64,000 bases of DNA from Pseudomonas putida NBRC 14164 (GCF_000412675.1 NC_021505.1:2040501-2104500), one strand, 5' to 3'; shown: positions 1-7,942, counted from the first letter of the stretch. The notes: generated from the sequence alone by a model not told the origin. Numbers and translations are program-made.

Positions 1-622
1 CGTCTTCCAGATGATCCAGCTCGTTGAACACGTCGTCGAAGGCTGCCTCGTAGGCGTCTTGCGTGGTGGCAAAGCCTGCGCGGTACACGCCATTGTTCAC
101 CGCCGGGTAAATGCGCTCGTTCAATGCCTCGATGGTCGGCCGCAGTGGCTCGGGGTAGAGGTCCAGCATATTGCCGGTCAGCTCGTTGAACGCGCTGTTG
201 AAGATACGGATGATCTCCGACGACTCGTTGTTGACGATGCGTTTCTCTTGCTTGTCCCACAACACGGGCACGGTGACGCGGCCGGTGTAATGCGGGTCAT
301 CCTGGGTATAGCGCTGGTGCAGGTACTGCAGGCCGTCAAGGTGGTCACCGCTGGACCCTTGCTGCTGGTCGAAGGTCCAGCCATTGTCTTGCATCAACCA
401 GCTGACCACCGACACATCGATCAGTGGCTCAAGGCCTTTCAGGGCACGCAAGATCAGGGTGCGGTGGGCCCATGGGCAGGCCAGCGAGACGTAAAGGTGG
501 TAACGGCCAGCCTCCGGGGCGGGCAGCTGATTGCGGCGCTGAGCGTTTTCGCGTTTGAACGTACCGTCCTTGCCGTTTTCATACCACTGGTCGTGCCAGC
601 GGCCGTCGATCAAAAGGCCCAT
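1..622 (-). CDS. Glutathionyl-hydroquinone reductase (YqjG/EcfG family), 3' end outside window
   Basis: Only the N-terminal 207 residues are visible; the gene runs off the left edge. The family (xi-class glutathione transferases) reduces glutathionyl-hydroquinones to hydroquinones in the cytosol. The thioredoxin-fold active site CPWAH is at residues 49-53 with the expected catalytic Cys49, after the N-terminal extension usual for this class. A later stretch (VPVLWDKQEKRIVNNESSEI) is the glutathione-binding VPVLWD/ESSEI block. The ATG is preceded by AGGAG at good spacing. It is transcribed away from the tus-ybiB operon's end, 94 bp downstream of ybiB. Family assignment is firm; the physiological substrate is not shown by the sequence. 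Confidence 0.9.
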   Translation of the reverse strand, partial: MGLLIDGRWHDQWYENGKDGTFKRENAQRRNQLPAPEAGRYHLYVSLACPWAHRTLILRALKGLEPLIDVSVVSWLMQDNGWTFDQQQGSSGDHLDGLQYLHQRYTQDDPHYTGRVTVPVLWDKQEKRIVNNESSEIIRIFNSAFNELTGNMLDLYPEPLRPTIEALNERIYPAVNNGVYRAGFATTQDAYEAAFDDVFNELDHLED

Positions 623-716
623 GGTGAGCTCCTGAAACAAAGTTGTTTGTCGTTGGAGCCCAGTCTAGGCCAAATCGTTCGAACAAATAGCGCAAATATC
701 GGGGTGCTATTATCGG

Positions 717-1733
717 CTAAATCGATCTATTCCGCGTATCCCAGTAGCCCTGCGCTGTCGTGAATGCCTGTTCGCGGTCTTGCCCCAGGCCACGCAGGGC
801 CAGGGCCATGGTCGCGATCAGGGCCTTTTCGCCATAACTGTCTTCCACTTCACCGCGCCAGAACGCGCACAGGTGCTCGGCCTGCAGGCTGCCCGGTTTG
901 ACATGGCGGCGCTCGCTCAGTGCTGGCCACTCTTCGTCCCACGCTTCGCCCGCCGTGGTGCCGTAGAGGTGGCTGATGACATCGGGGTTGACCTCGATCT
1001 CGCCGCCATCGCCCTTGATCACCACAGCATGGTCGCCCAGCAGGCGGCTGGCCTCACGGTGCACGGCCTGGTAACCAGGGTGGAAAATGCTTTGCAGGCC
1101 ACAGCGTGCGCCCAGCGGGTTAAGTACCCGGGCCAGCGAATGAATGGGCGAGCGCAGGCCCAAGGTGTTGCGCAGGTCGATCATGCGCTGCAACTGCGGC
1201 GCCCAGTCGTGCAGCGGGAAGAACGCCAATTGGTGCTGGTCGAGGGCGTTGCCGACGGCGGCCCAGTCGCGGCATAGCGGGATTTGCAGCAGGTCGAGCA
1301 GTTGCTCGCTGTACATGCGCCCGGCAGTGTGTGCGCCGCCGCCGTGCATCAGGATGCGCACGCCATTGCCGGCCAGGCACTTGGCCGCCAGCAGGTACCA
1401 GGGCAGGTGGCGCTTCTTGCCGGCGTAGGTGGGCCAGTCCAGGTCCACCGCAATGCTCGGTGCCTGCAGGTGGGCGCGCAGGGCCTCGGTGAAGCCGGCC
1501 AGCTCTTCGGCGCTTTCTTCCTTGTGGCGCAGCAGCATGAGGAAGGCCCCCAGCTGGGTGTCTTCGACCTTGCCTTCCAGCAGCAGGGTCATCGCCGCGC
1601 GGGCTTCTTCGCGGGTCAGGCCGCGCGCGCCGCGCTTGCCTTTGCCAAGAATGCGCACGAATTCAGCGAACGGGTGTTCGGCGGGGGTCTCCAGGGTAAG
1701 GGGACGAACTTCATTCAAGAGGGGCTGGGTCAT
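717..1733 (-). CDS. ybiB: YbiB family glycosyl transferase-like protein (TrpD2 type)
   Basis: A 338-residue protein starting MTQPLLNEVRPLTL and built like anthranilate phosphoribosyltransferase (TrpD): an N-terminal helical domain with the GLTREEARAAM segment, then a nucleoside-phosphorylase-type C-terminal domain. YbiB (TrpD2) proteins are dimeric DNA-binding relatives of TrpD in E. coli that lack proven anthranilate activity and are linked to the DNA damage response. The ATG overlaps the tusE stop as ATGA, so it is translationally coupled as the last gene of tusDCBE-ybiB. A longer in-frame upstream extension exists but overlaps tusE and tusB, so I reject it. Confidence 0.88.
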   Translation of the reverse strand: MTQPLLNEVRPLTLETPAEHPFAEFVRILGKGKRGARGLTREEARAAMTLLLEGKVEDTQLGAFLMLLRHKEESAEELAGFTEALRAHLQAPSIAVDLDWPTYAGKKRHLPWYLLAAKCLAGNGVRILMHGGGAHTAGRMYSEQLLDLLQIPLCRDWAAVGNALDQHQLAFFPLHDWAPQLQRMIDLRNTLGLRSPIHSLARVLNPLGARCGLQSIFHPGYQAVHREASRLLGDHAVVIKGDGGEIEVNPDVISHLYGTTAGEAWDEEWPALSERRHVKPGSLQAEHLCAFWRGEVEDSYGEKALIATMALALRGLGQDREQAFTTAQGYWDTRNRSI

Positions 1734-2065
1734 ATGCAGTTGGTCGGCTTGGGCAGGCCCGCCAGCTTGGCGGCAAGTTTGGCGGGGGTGCCATTGAACA
1801 GGCGGTTCAGGTGCGGGCTGTTGCCCTTTTCCGGGCCCAGCTTCAGGGCCGCGTACTTGATCAGCGGGCGCGTGGCCGGGGACAGCTGGTATTCCTGGTA
1901 GAACTGGCGCAGCAGTTCGAGGATTTCCCAATGGTCCGCCGTCAATGGGATACCCTCGCGCTCGGCCAAAGCCTCGGCGGCGGCGCGGGACCAGTCTTGC
2001 AGGTCGACCAAAAAACCGTCCTTGTCCAGGGCGATCGCCTGATCGCCAACGTTGAGCGTACTCAT
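1730..2065 (-). CDS. tusE: TusE/DsrC-family sulfur carrier protein
   Basis: This 111-residue protein receives persulfide sulfur from the TusBCD complex and, with MnmA, passes it on for 2-thiouridine formation at tRNA wobble position 34. The C-terminal end GLPKPTNCI contains the conserved penultimate cysteine (Cys110) that carries the persulfide. The LTADHWEILELLRQFYQEY segment is the family signature. Its ATG overlaps the tusB stop (ATGA) and its stop overlaps the ybiB start in the same way, so all three are coupled. Length matches E. coli TusE (109 residues). Confidence 0.95.
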   Translation of the reverse strand: MSTLNVGDQAIALDKDGFLVDLQDWSRAAAEALAEREGIPLTADHWEILELLRQFYQEYQLSPATRPLIKYAALKLGPEKGNSPHLNRLFNGTPAKLAAKLAGLPKPTNCI

Positions 2066-2358
2066 AGCCAGCTGTTGACCTTGTCGTAATGCAGCGACAG
2101 TTCGACGAACCCGGCGTAGTCCACGGCCTTGGCCAAGTCGTTGTCGACCGCGCGGGCTTGCACATCCTCGTCCAGGGCGAACAGGCGCTGGGCCAGGCCG
2201 GCAGCTTGCAGCTGGCGGTGCGGCTCGCTGCCGCTGCGCAGGGCATACACCGCATCGCCGCATAGCAGCAACGCGTCGTCGGTGCCGAGCAGGCGCAGGC
2301 AGCTGGCCAGGCGCTCGTCGCCAAACGGGGAGTGGGCAATTACATGCAGGGTTGTCAT
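2062..2358 (-). CDS. tusB: Sulfurtransferase complex subunit TusB
   Basis: A 98-residue DsrH/TusB protein beginning MTTLHVIAHSPFGDERL. TusB, TusC and TusD form the heterohexamer that moves sulfur from TusA to TusE. The family pattern of a short Rossmann-like fold with the DDALLLCGDAVYAL strand-helix is visible. The start shares bases with the tusC stop (TGATG) and the stop overlaps the tusE ATG. Assignment rests on family signature and position in the tusDCBE order. Confidence 0.92.
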   Translation of the reverse strand: MTTLHVIAHSPFGDERLASCLRLLGTDDALLLCGDAVYALRSGSEPHRQLQAAGLAQRLFALDEDVQARAVDNDLAKAVDYAGFVELSLHYDKVNSWL

Positions 2359-2717
2359 CAGAGCGTTACCACCTGGTCGAAACGGGCGATCAGCGCGGCA
2401 AGGGCCGCGTCATCCAGCACTTGCACCGGCAGCGCCAGGGCATCGACTGCCAGGCCGCGGCGGGTGAGGCTGTGGCTGCAGGCGAACAGCTCCTCGACAC
2501 CGAACATCGGCAGCGCCTGCAGGTTGGCGGCCAGGTTCTTCTGTTGCACGGCGGTGGGTTGCTGGCCGGGAGCGAGCTGGAACACCCCGTCGTCGAGAAA
2601 CAGCATGCCCAGCGGCAGGTCGAAGGCCCCGCCGGCCAGGGCGATGTCCAGCGCTTCGCGGGCTGATGGGCCATTCCAGGGGGCCTGACGGCTGATGATC
2701 AACAAGGATTTGGCCAT
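2358..2717 (-). CDS. tusC: Sulfurtransferase complex subunit TusC
   Basis: A 119-residue DsrF/TusC protein. The start chosen is the ATG giving MAKSLLIISRQAPW, one base past the tusD stop; a longer open frame upstream lies inside tusD and is not used. The segments PWNGPSAREALDIALAGGAF and ALPMFGVEEL are typical of TusC. It is a subunit of the TusBCD sulfur-relay complex for tRNA 2-thiolation. Confidence 0.93.
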   Translation of the reverse strand: MAKSLLIISRQAPWNGPSAREALDIALAGGAFDLPLGMLFLDDGVFQLAPGQQPTAVQQKNLAANLQALPMFGVEELFACSHSLTRRGLAVDALALPVQVLDDAALAALIARFDQVVTL

Positions 2718-2718
2718 T

Positions 2719-3111
2719 TCAGTCGCCTCCAAAGCAGACAAGGCGGTCGGCAACCTGCGCCGCTTCATGCAGCTGGCCAAGCCCCGACAGTTCCCAAGGT
2801 TTGGGCAGGTTCACCGCCGGGCGTTGGTAACGGTTGGCTTCGGCCTCGTCGAGCACGCCACGGCGCAGGGCGGCGGCGATGCACACCACGGCGTCCAGCT
2901 GGTGAGTCTCGATAAAGGCACGCCATTGGCTGGCCACATCCAGTTCGTCCTGGGGCGCGACCACGTTGGCCGAGGCACTGTGCACCCCGTCCTGATAAAA
3001 GAACAGCCGGGCAATCTCATGCCCGCCGGCCAGCACCGCCTCGGCGTAGCGCAAGGCGCGCCGCGAGGAGGGCGCATGGGCCGGGGAGAACACCGCGATA
3101 GCGAATTTCAT
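2719..3111 (-). CDS. tusD: Sulfurtransferase complex subunit TusD
   Basis: A 130-residue DsrE-like protein and first gene of the tusDCBE-ybiB operon. TusD carries the catalytic cysteine of TusBCD; here it lies in LDAVVCIAAALRRG (about residue 77), matching Cys78 of E. coli TusD. The start MKFAIAVFSP is chosen because it matches the family N terminus; upstream in-frame codons run through a terminator hairpin and a REP-like element. An intrinsic terminator separates it from the permease gene upstream. Confidence 0.94.
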   Translation of the reverse strand: MKFAIAVFSPAHAPSSRRALRYAEAVLAGGHEIARLFFYQDGVHSASANVVAPQDELDVASQWRAFIETHQLDAVVCIAAALRRGVLDEAEANRYQRPAVNLPKPWELSGLGQLHEAAQVADRLVCFGGD

Positions 3112-3148
3112 GGCTAACTCATGCAAAGGAATGCCGCCATGATAAAGC

Positions 3149-3190
3149 AAAAAAGCCCGCGCCCGCTTGTGCAAGCGGCGCGGGCTTTCT
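3149..3190 (-). terminator. Rho-independent terminator after the NCS2 permease
   Basis: A GC-rich hairpin (AGCCCGCGCC... pairing with ...GGCGCGGGCT, one bulge) is followed on the minus strand by six T residues. It lies between the permease stop and the tusD start, so it ends the permease transcript. Confidence 0.8.
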
Positions 3191-3213
3191 ATGTATCCGT
3201 GTGCCCTACGCGC

Positions 3214-3264
3214 CCCTGTGGGAGCGGCCTTGTGTCGCGATGGGCTGCAAAGCAGCCCCATGGC
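3214..3264. repeat. REP-type element
   Basis: Contains TGTGGGAGCGGCCTTGTGTC followed by a small palindrome GGGCTGCAAAGCAGCCC, the arrangement of P. putida-group intergenic repeats. Related copies occur near 7.8 kb, 28.9 kb and elsewhere in this window. Confidence 0.65.
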
Positions 3265-3285
3265 CCTGTCAGAAGGACACAAGAC

Positions 3286-4665
3286 TCAAGCCTGCTCCTT
3301 GCTCTCCGGCAAGAACCAGTTCAGCACCAGCGCACAGATCCCCCCGGTAGCCACACCCGACTCCAGCACATTGCGAATCGCCGCCGGCATATGCGCCAGG
3401 AACTCCGGCACCTGCGCCACGCCCAGGCCCAGCGCCAACGACACGGCAATGATCAGCAGCGCACGGCGGTCCAGCCGGGTGCTGGCCAGAATATTGATCC
3501 CCGAAGCCGCAACCGCCCCGAACATCACCATGGCCGCACCACCCAGCACCGGCTCCGGCACGGCCTGGATCACCCCGGCAACGCTCGGGAACAGCCCCAG
3601 CAGCACCAGCATCACGGCAATCCACATACCAATGTGACGGCTGGCAATGCCGGTCAGCTGAATCACCCCGTTGTTCTGGGCAAAGATCGAGCTAGGGAAG
3701 GTATTGAACACACCGGCCAGCAGCGAGTTGGCACCGTTGACCAGCACGCCACCCTTGATCCGCTGCATCCATACCGGCCCTTCGACCGGCTGGCGCGACA
3801 CCTTGCTGGTGGCGGTAACGTCACCGATGGCTTCCAGCGAGGTCACCAGGTAAATCACCAGCATCGGAATGAACAGCGCCCAAGAGAAGCCCAGGCCGAA
3901 GTGCAGCGGGGTCGGCACCTGGAACAACGCGGCTTCGTGCATGCCGGTAAAGTCCAGGCGGCCCATGTAGCCGGCCAGTGCATAGCCAACCGCCAGGGCA
4001 ATGACGATGGCGCAGCTGCGCATCCACACCACGGGTACGCGGTTGAGGATCACGATGATCGCCAGCACCACGCCCGACAGCAGCAGGTTATCGCCGTTGG
4101 CAAAGGTGCCATTGGCCATGGCGCCGAAGCCACCGCCCATGCTGATCAGGCCGACCTTGATCAAGGTGAGGCCGATCATCAGCACCACGATACCGGTCAC
4201 CAGCGGAGTGATCAGGCGTTTGACGAACGGCAGGATGCGCGACACGCCCATCTCCACGAACGAGCCCGCGATCACCACGCCGAAGATGGCTGCCATCACA
4301 CCCTCTACCGGCGTGCCTTGCTTCACCATCAGCGCGCCGCCCGCGATCAGCGGGCCGACGAAGTTGAAGCTGGTGCCCTGCACAATCAGCAGCCCGGCGC
4401 CGAATGGCCCAAAGCGCTTGCACTGCACGAAGGTGGCGATACCCGAGATCACCAGCGACATGGAAACGATCAGGTTGGTATCGCGCGCAGAAACGCCCAG
4501 CGCCTGGCAGATCAGCAGGCCAGGGGTAACGATCGGCACGATGATCGCCAGCAGGTGCTGCAGGGCAGCCAGCAGGCCGATCAGCAGCCGTGGCTTGTCC
4601 TCCAGGCCAAGCACCAGTTCATTGGCAGGCGCCGCTGCGCCTGGGCTGTGTTCGTGTGAGCTCAT
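3286..4665 (-). CDS. NCS2 nucleobase:cation symporter (xanthine/uracil permease type)
   Basis: A 459-residue inner-membrane protein with about fourteen hydrophobic segments, probably importing xanthine, uric acid or uracil with a cation. Family marks seen are the FVQCKRFGPFGAGLLIVQGT region, the acidic substrate-site segment VTSLEAIGDVTATSKVS, and the motif VFNTFPSSIFAQNNGVIQLT before TM10. The FAQNNGVI form is closer to XanP/UacT-type purine transporters than to UraA. Two starts are possible; I prefer the ATG giving MSSHEHSPG because it matches the usual length (about 460), although no strong ribosome site is visible for either. The exact substrate cannot be read from the sequence. Confidence 0.85.
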   Translation of the reverse strand: MSSHEHSPGAAAPANELVLGLEDKPRLLIGLLAALQHLLAIIVPIVTPGLLICQALGVSARDTNLIVSMSLVISGIATFVQCKRFGPFGAGLLIVQGTSFNFVGPLIAGGALMVKQGTPVEGVMAAIFGVVIAGSFVEMGVSRILPFVKRLITPLVTGIVVLMIGLTLIKVGLISMGGGFGAMANGTFANGDNLLLSGVVLAIIVILNRVPVVWMRSCAIVIALAVGYALAGYMGRLDFTGMHEAALFQVPTPLHFGLGFSWALFIPMLVIYLVTSLEAIGDVTATSKVSRQPVEGPVWMQRIKGGVLVNGANSLLAGVFNTFPSSIFAQNNGVIQLTGIASRHIGMWIAVMLVLLGLFPSVAGVIQAVPEPVLGGAAMVMFGAVAASGINILASTRLDRRALLIIAVSLALGLGVAQVPEFLAHMPAAIRNVLESGVATGGICALVLNWFLPESKEQA

Positions 4666-4775
4666 TGCTGAAAGCCGCCCCGGAAGAAAAAAGGAGCGCA
4701 TTCTACGGGGTGAAGAGGGATTGCGGTAGAGAAAAGCATGATGGCAGCATGATCGGCGAGCATTCGCCTGATTAT

Positions 4776-4791
4776 CTGACTTTTTAGTCAG
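4776..4791. promoter_or_regulatory. Perfect 16-bp inverted repeat upstream of the permease gene
   Basis: CTGACT-TTTT-AGTCAG is a perfect 6-4-6 palindrome about 110 bp upstream of the permease start, in an AT-rich stretch unlike the GC-rich surroundings. A further CTGACTTATCAG lies just downstream. It may be an operator; no regulator is adjacent. The rest of 4666-5002 holds a half REP element and the yccA terminator. Confidence 0.35.
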
Positions 4792-4862
4792 TTATTTGAT
4801 GCTGACTTATCAGGGAAAACAAAGTCCCGGCCTACACCGTTGCCTTTTGGAATTTGCGCAAT

Positions 4863-4892
4863 ACCTGTGGGAGCGGGCAAGCCCGCGAAGAA
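4863..4892. repeat. REP-type half element
   Basis: CCTGTGGGAGCGGGCAAGCC with CGCGAAGAA is the standard P. putida REP half-unit (GGGAGCGGG...CCCGCGAA). Confidence 0.65.
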
Positions 4893-4961
4893 TCCACCGC
4901 GGTGCGAGGCAATGGCTAAACTGGCGTTCGCGACCAGGCGCCCCCAATTTCCCGCGCCCAC

Positions 4962-4986
4962 AAAAAAGCCCGCCGAAGCGGGCTTT
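4962..4986 (-). terminator. Rho-independent terminator of yccA
   Basis: Perfect 9-bp stem AAAGCCCGC/GCGGGCTTT with a CGAA tetraloop followed by a T-run on the minus strand, 17 bp past the yccA stop. Confidence 0.88.
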
Positions 4987-5002
4987 CTCACACAGCAATC
5001 AA

Positions 5003-5674
5003 TCAGTCATCGCGACCCATGATGCCAAACAGCTGCAGCAGGCTGACAAACAGGTTGTAGATCGACACATACAGGCTGATGGTCGCCATGATGTAGTTAC
5101 GCTCGCCACCATGAATGATCGCGCTGGTCTGGAACAGGATGCAGACCGACGAGAACAGCACGAAGCCAGCGCTGATCGCCAGTTGCAGGCCGCTGATCTG
5201 GAAGAAGAAGCTGGCAACGACAGCGCCCAGCAACACGAAGAAGCCCGCAGTGATGAAGCCACTGAGGAAGCTCATGTCCTTGCGGGTGATCAGCACATAG
5301 GCCGACAGACCACCAAACACCAGCGCAGTCATGGCAAACGCCGAGCTGACCACTTCAGCGCCACCGGCCATGCCCAGGTAACGGTTGAGGATCGGGCCGA
5401 GAATGAAGCCCATGAAGCCGGTGAGGGCGAAGGTGGACACCAGACCCCAAGCCGAATCACGCAGCTTGTTGGTCAGGAAGAACAACCCGTAGAAGCCGAT
5501 CAGCACCACGAACACGTTCGGGTAGCCGACGCGCATCTGCTGGGCAACGAATGCCATGACACCGCTGAAGGCGAGGGTAAGCGCCAGCAGGCTGTACGTG
5601 TTGCGCAGGACCTTGCTGATCTCCTGCTGCTCGACCTGCTGGCCGTGATGGACGGCGTAATCCTGTTCGCGCAT
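5003..5674 (-). CDS. yccA: Bax inhibitor-1/YccA family membrane protein
   Basis: A 223-residue inner-membrane protein with seven hydrophobic segments after a short charged N terminus (MREQDYAVHHGQQVEQQEIS). YccA in E. coli is a substrate and modulator of the FtsH protease; the wider BI-1 family includes pH-sensitive Ca2+ leak channels. The terminal segment LLQLFGIMGRDD is typical of gammaproteobacterial YccA. In E. coli yccA neighbours tusE; here the tus operon is nearby with only the permease between. It ends at a strong terminator. Upstream, the tRNA-Ser gene is divergent. Confidence 0.93.
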   Translation of the reverse strand: MREQDYAVHHGQQVEQQEISKVLRNTYSLLALTLAFSGVMAFVAQQMRVGYPNVFVVLIGFYGLFFLTNKLRDSAWGLVSTFALTGFMGFILGPILNRYLGMAGGAEVVSSAFAMTALVFGGLSAYVLITRKDMSFLSGFITAGFFVLLGAVVASFFFQISGLQLAISAGFVLFSSVCILFQTSAIIHGGERNYIMATISLYVSIYNLFVSLLQLFGIMGRDD

Positions 5675-5761
5675 GGCGACACTCCTTGGTAAAACCTGTG
5701 GTTTCAGACGTTCAGATGCTAGGAGTCTATCAGAGCTCCTGCAACCCGCGACACAGAGAGT

Positions 5762-5789
5762 TTGACAGCGTGTTTCATTACGGTATTAT
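5762..5789 (+). promoter_or_regulatory. Sigma70 promoter of tRNA-Ser
   Basis: TTGACA and TATTAT with a 16-bp spacer, about 20 bp upstream of the tRNA 5' end. Near-consensus, as expected for a stable RNA gene. Confidence 0.8.
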
Positions 5790-5808
5790 GGCGGCCGCAA
5801 AACGAGCT

Positions 5809-5896
5809 GGAAGCGTGGCCGAGTGGTTTAAGGCAACGGTCTTGAAAACCGTCGATGGGCAACTATCCTAGAGTTCGAATCTCTACGCTTCCGCCA
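5809..5896 (+). tRNA. tRNA-Ser(TGA)
   Basis: An 88-nt class II tRNA. The acceptor stem GGAAGCG pairs with CGCTTCC, followed by discriminator G and an encoded CCA. The anticodon loop CTTGAAA gives anticodon TGA. The long variable arm and GTTCGAATC T-loop fit serine tRNA. A near-consensus promoter precedes it and a terminator follows. Confidence 0.97.
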
Positions 5897-5901
5897 TATT
5901 C

Positions 5902-5927
5902 AAAGCCCTGATTATTCAGGGCTTTTT
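5902..5927 (+). terminator. Terminator of tRNA-Ser
   Basis: 9-bp stem AAAGCCCTG/CAGGGCTTT with a short AT loop and a T-run, six bases after the tRNA CCA end. Confidence 0.88.
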
Positions 5928-5986
5928 GCGTTTTTGGGGCCTGTAAAACGGGCTTCTGGAGCGGGTCAATTCAAAGGAGTGAGTGA

Positions 5987-6235
5987 ATGTCCATTGTGCC
6001 TTTTGCACGTCTGGTTGCAGCGCTTGGCGTTGCCGTGAGCCTTACAGCCATTGCCGAAGACAGGGTGCCTGAACCCAACGAAGCGAATTGCTCGGGTGAA
6101 ACCTATGAGCAAATCCTGGCGAGCCTCTCCAAGGAGTGGGACCGCAATGAGTTCATCGCCAACTGCAAAAGCTTCCATGCTGCCAAAAAGATGACCAAGT
6201 GGAAGTTCGAAAAGAGCCCACCTGACAGCTTCTGA
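5987..6235 (+). CDS. Small exported hypothetical protein
   Basis: An 82-residue protein with a clear Sec signal peptide (positive start, hydrophobic LVAALGVAVSLTA, cleavage likely after AIAE). The mature part has two cysteines (NCSGE and NCKSF) about 26 residues apart that could form a disulfide, and a lysine-rich C terminus. AAAGGAG precedes the ATG and a terminator follows, so it is a single-gene unit. I do not recognise the family. Confidence 0.72.
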   Translation: MSIVPFARLVAALGVAVSLTAIAEDRVPEPNEANCSGETYEQILASLSKEWDRNEFIANCKSFHAAKKMTKWKFEKSPPDSF

Positions 6236-6243
6236 GCACAGCC

Positions 6244-6272
6244 AAAGCCCCGGCAGTAATGCTGGGGCTTTT
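6244..6272 (+). terminator. Terminator of the small exported protein gene
   Basis: AAAGCCCC...GGGGCTTTT hairpin with T-run, 9 bp past the stop codon. Confidence 0.8.
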
Positions 6273-6349
6273 GGCATTGGGTTGGAGCAGTAGGCGCTTC
6301 TCGAGCCTACGTCGGAGGCTTTTGTACCCCGACTAGCTGGCCAGGCAAA

Positions 6350-6619
6350 TCAGCGCATCATGCCCAGCTCGGCATCATCCATCAGTGCCTTGGCCAACGC
6401 ACTCAAGTAATGCGCCGCCCAGATCATCATCGGTTTCTCTTCCATCAACCCAATAATCGTCAGCTCCCGCACGTACCCCATCAACTCCGAAGATTGCTCC
6501 CGGGCGCTTTTGCAGGAAATACCGGCTTCGATGCGAAACAGTGGGTGGGTCTGGTTTTCACCCTGGTAGAACGTGGTCTTGCCTACTGTGGTTTGTTCGT
6601 TCGACTCGTCAGTAGTCAT
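6350..6619 (-). CDS. DUF3077 domain protein
   Basis: An 89-residue protein of the Pseudomonas DUF3077 family, unknown function. The family core is visible: TVGKTTFYQG, LFRIEAGISCKSAREQSSEL and the ending MMIWAAHYLSALAKALMDDA. It lies 21 bp downstream of a small gene on the same strand and probably shares its promoter. Pseudomonads often carry several paralogues of this pair. Confidence 0.8.
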   Translation of the reverse strand: MTTDESNEQTTVGKTTFYQGENQTHPLFRIEAGISCKSAREQSSELMGYVRELTIIGLMEEKPMMIWAAHYLSALAKALMDDAELGMMR

Positions 6620-6640
6620 CGGTCCATCTCCCTGATCGGC

Positions 6641-6883
6641 TCAGTGCTGTATTCGCAGCTCGTGCGGCGTCTGTGCCTGAATCAATGCGGACTCAAGCAA
6701 CGAGCGCAGGGACTCAAGTTCATGGGTCGTCGCCATCATCAACACCGCTGCAGGTGACTTGGGCTGCATCAGCATCGCTTGTTGCGAAATCGCTAGCGCG
6801 CAGACGGGATATTCCGCGGCTTGGATGAGAGTGTCTTCGAGGGAGTGGAGCGTGTGGGGTGGGTCGGGGACCATCTTTAACAT
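6641..6883 (-). CDS. Small hypothetical protein paired with DUF3077 gene
   Basis: An 80-residue protein with no recognised domain; the middle (LAISQQAMLMQPKSPAAVLM) is hydrophobic to amphipathic. A near-consensus promoter sits just upstream. With transcription starting about 7 bp after its -10 box, the leader to the first ATG would be only about 5 nt, so the in-frame ATG at 6874 (AGGA 9 bp before it, 77 residues) may be the real start. It is co-directional with the DUF3077 gene. Confidence 0.6.
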   Translation of the reverse strand: MLKMVPDPPHTLHSLEDTLIQAAEYPVCALAISQQAMLMQPKSPAAVLMMATTHELESLRSLLESALIQAQTPHELRIQH

Positions 6884-6894
6884 TCCTATATCTC

Positions 6895-6923
6895 CAGATA
6901 GGCTGCGCCGATCCCGCTGTCAA
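6895..6923 (-). promoter_or_regulatory. Sigma70 promoter for the DUF3077 gene pair
   Basis: TTGACA (6918-6923) and TATCTG (6895-6900) on the minus strand with a 17-bp spacer. Confidence 0.65.
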
Positions 6924-7163
6924 ACAGGTTAGGTGGCAGCTGTGCGTGGGTTGACAGACCGGCGGATATAGGAAGTTCCGGCGCACGCAAGCGTGCCCCA
7001 CGCGCAGCCGCCATTGAGGGCGCCGCAGAACCTATATACCGTTACGGCCCGTCAAAGCCGTGCCGCTGATGAGCAGCGACCGGCCCAGACTAGAGCCCCA
7101 ATAGGGCACCCGCAACGGAAAATAGGCGGCAACAGTATCTTTGGGAAATGCCCTACAAGAAAG

Positions 7164-7183
7164 CGAAAAATTCTGATTTTTCG
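7164..7183. promoter_or_regulatory. Perfect inverted repeat upstream of arfB
   Basis: CGAAAAAT-TCTG-ATTTTTCG, a perfect 8-4-8 repeat about 105 bp upstream of arfB. It could be an operator or a weak hairpin in the leader. In the rest of 6884-7288 I see only the DUF3077 promoter. Confidence 0.35.
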
Positions 7184-7288
7184 ACACAGATAGACATCAT
7201 CTTGGGTGGGGATAGCAAGAAATCGTGCATTGTTCTATGGGCGCGCGGCCAAGGCTGTGATAATGGCCGCAATGACAAGGGCCATGCC

Positions 7289-7702
7289 ATGCTGACCATC
7301 TCCAATAACGTGCATCTGCCGGATGCCGAAATCGAACTCACCTACATCCGCGCGCAAGGCGCGGGTGGGCAGAATGTCAACAAGGTGTCCAGCGCCGTGC
7401 ACCTGCGCTTCGACATCCCGGCCTCTTCATTGCCCGAGTTCTACAAGGAGCGGCTGCTGGCGCTGCGTGACAGTCGCATCACCGGCGACGGTGTGTTGAT
7501 CATCAAGGCCCAGCAATACCGCACTCAAGATCAGAACCGTGCTGACGCACTGGCGCGTCTTGCCGAGTTGATCATCGCTGCCGGCAAGACCGAGAAGAAA
7601 CGCCGCCCCACCAAGCCGACCCTTGGCTCGAAGACCCGCCGGCTTGAGGGCAAAGCCAGGCGGAGCACTGTCAAGGCCGGTCGGGGCAAGGTGGATTTCT
7701 AG
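7289..7702 (+). CDS. arfB: Alternative ribosome-rescue factor ArfB (YaeJ)
   Basis: A 137-residue peptidyl-tRNA hydrolase that releases stalled non-stop ribosomes. It has the release-factor GGQ loop ([17 protein letters not shown], Gln at about residue 28) and the basic, extended C-terminal tail ([10 protein letters not shown]...[16 protein letters not shown]) that enters the empty mRNA channel. The start [12 protein letters not shown] matches family length (E. coli 140). A longer in-frame extension reaches back to 7148 but adds an unrelated N terminus; I do not use it. Confidence 0.93.
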   Translation: MLTISNNVHLPDAEIELTYIRAQGAGGQNVNKVSSAVHLRFDIPASSLPEFYKERLLALRDSRITGDGVLIIKAQQYRTQDQNRADALARLAELIIAAGKTEKKRRPTKPTLGSKTRRLEGKARRSTVKAGRGKVDF

Positions 7703-7805
7703 GGCTGATGTTGGACCGTCGCTGGCGAGTCTGAGCATCTGGTGATGCCAGCGTGGCTAGTCCTGCCGCAAAGCGGCCCCCGGATTTTGGGGTTACATCA
7801 ACTGT

Positions 7806-7856
7806 TGCTGGGGGCTGCTTTGCAGCCCTTTCGCGACACAAGGCCGCTCCCACAAA
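7806..7856. repeat. REP-type element in the arfB-pcaJ intergenic region
   Basis: GGGGGCTGCTTTGCAGCCCT followed by TCGCGACACAAGGCCGCTCCCACA, the inverse orientation of the unit at 3.2 kb. It lies between convergent genes arfB and pcaJ. Confidence 0.65.
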
Positions 7857-7942
7857 TGGGGCAGTGCAGGCCGGCGCAATGGCAGTTCCCACAGTAGCCA
7901 TGCAACATCGGCAAGCGGGCGCTTGCCCGCCGGTTCCGCCGA

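Noticed and set aside
717..2339. Single 540-codon frame covering ybiB, tusE and tusB
   Set aside because: The N-terminal 200 codons are out of frame with tusB and tusE, which have diagnostic sequences and coupled starts.
3121..4659. Plus-strand open frame of 512 codons opposite the NCS2 permease
   Set aside because: Shadow of a clear membrane transporter; the composition (His, Gln, Arg) is typical of antisense in this genome.
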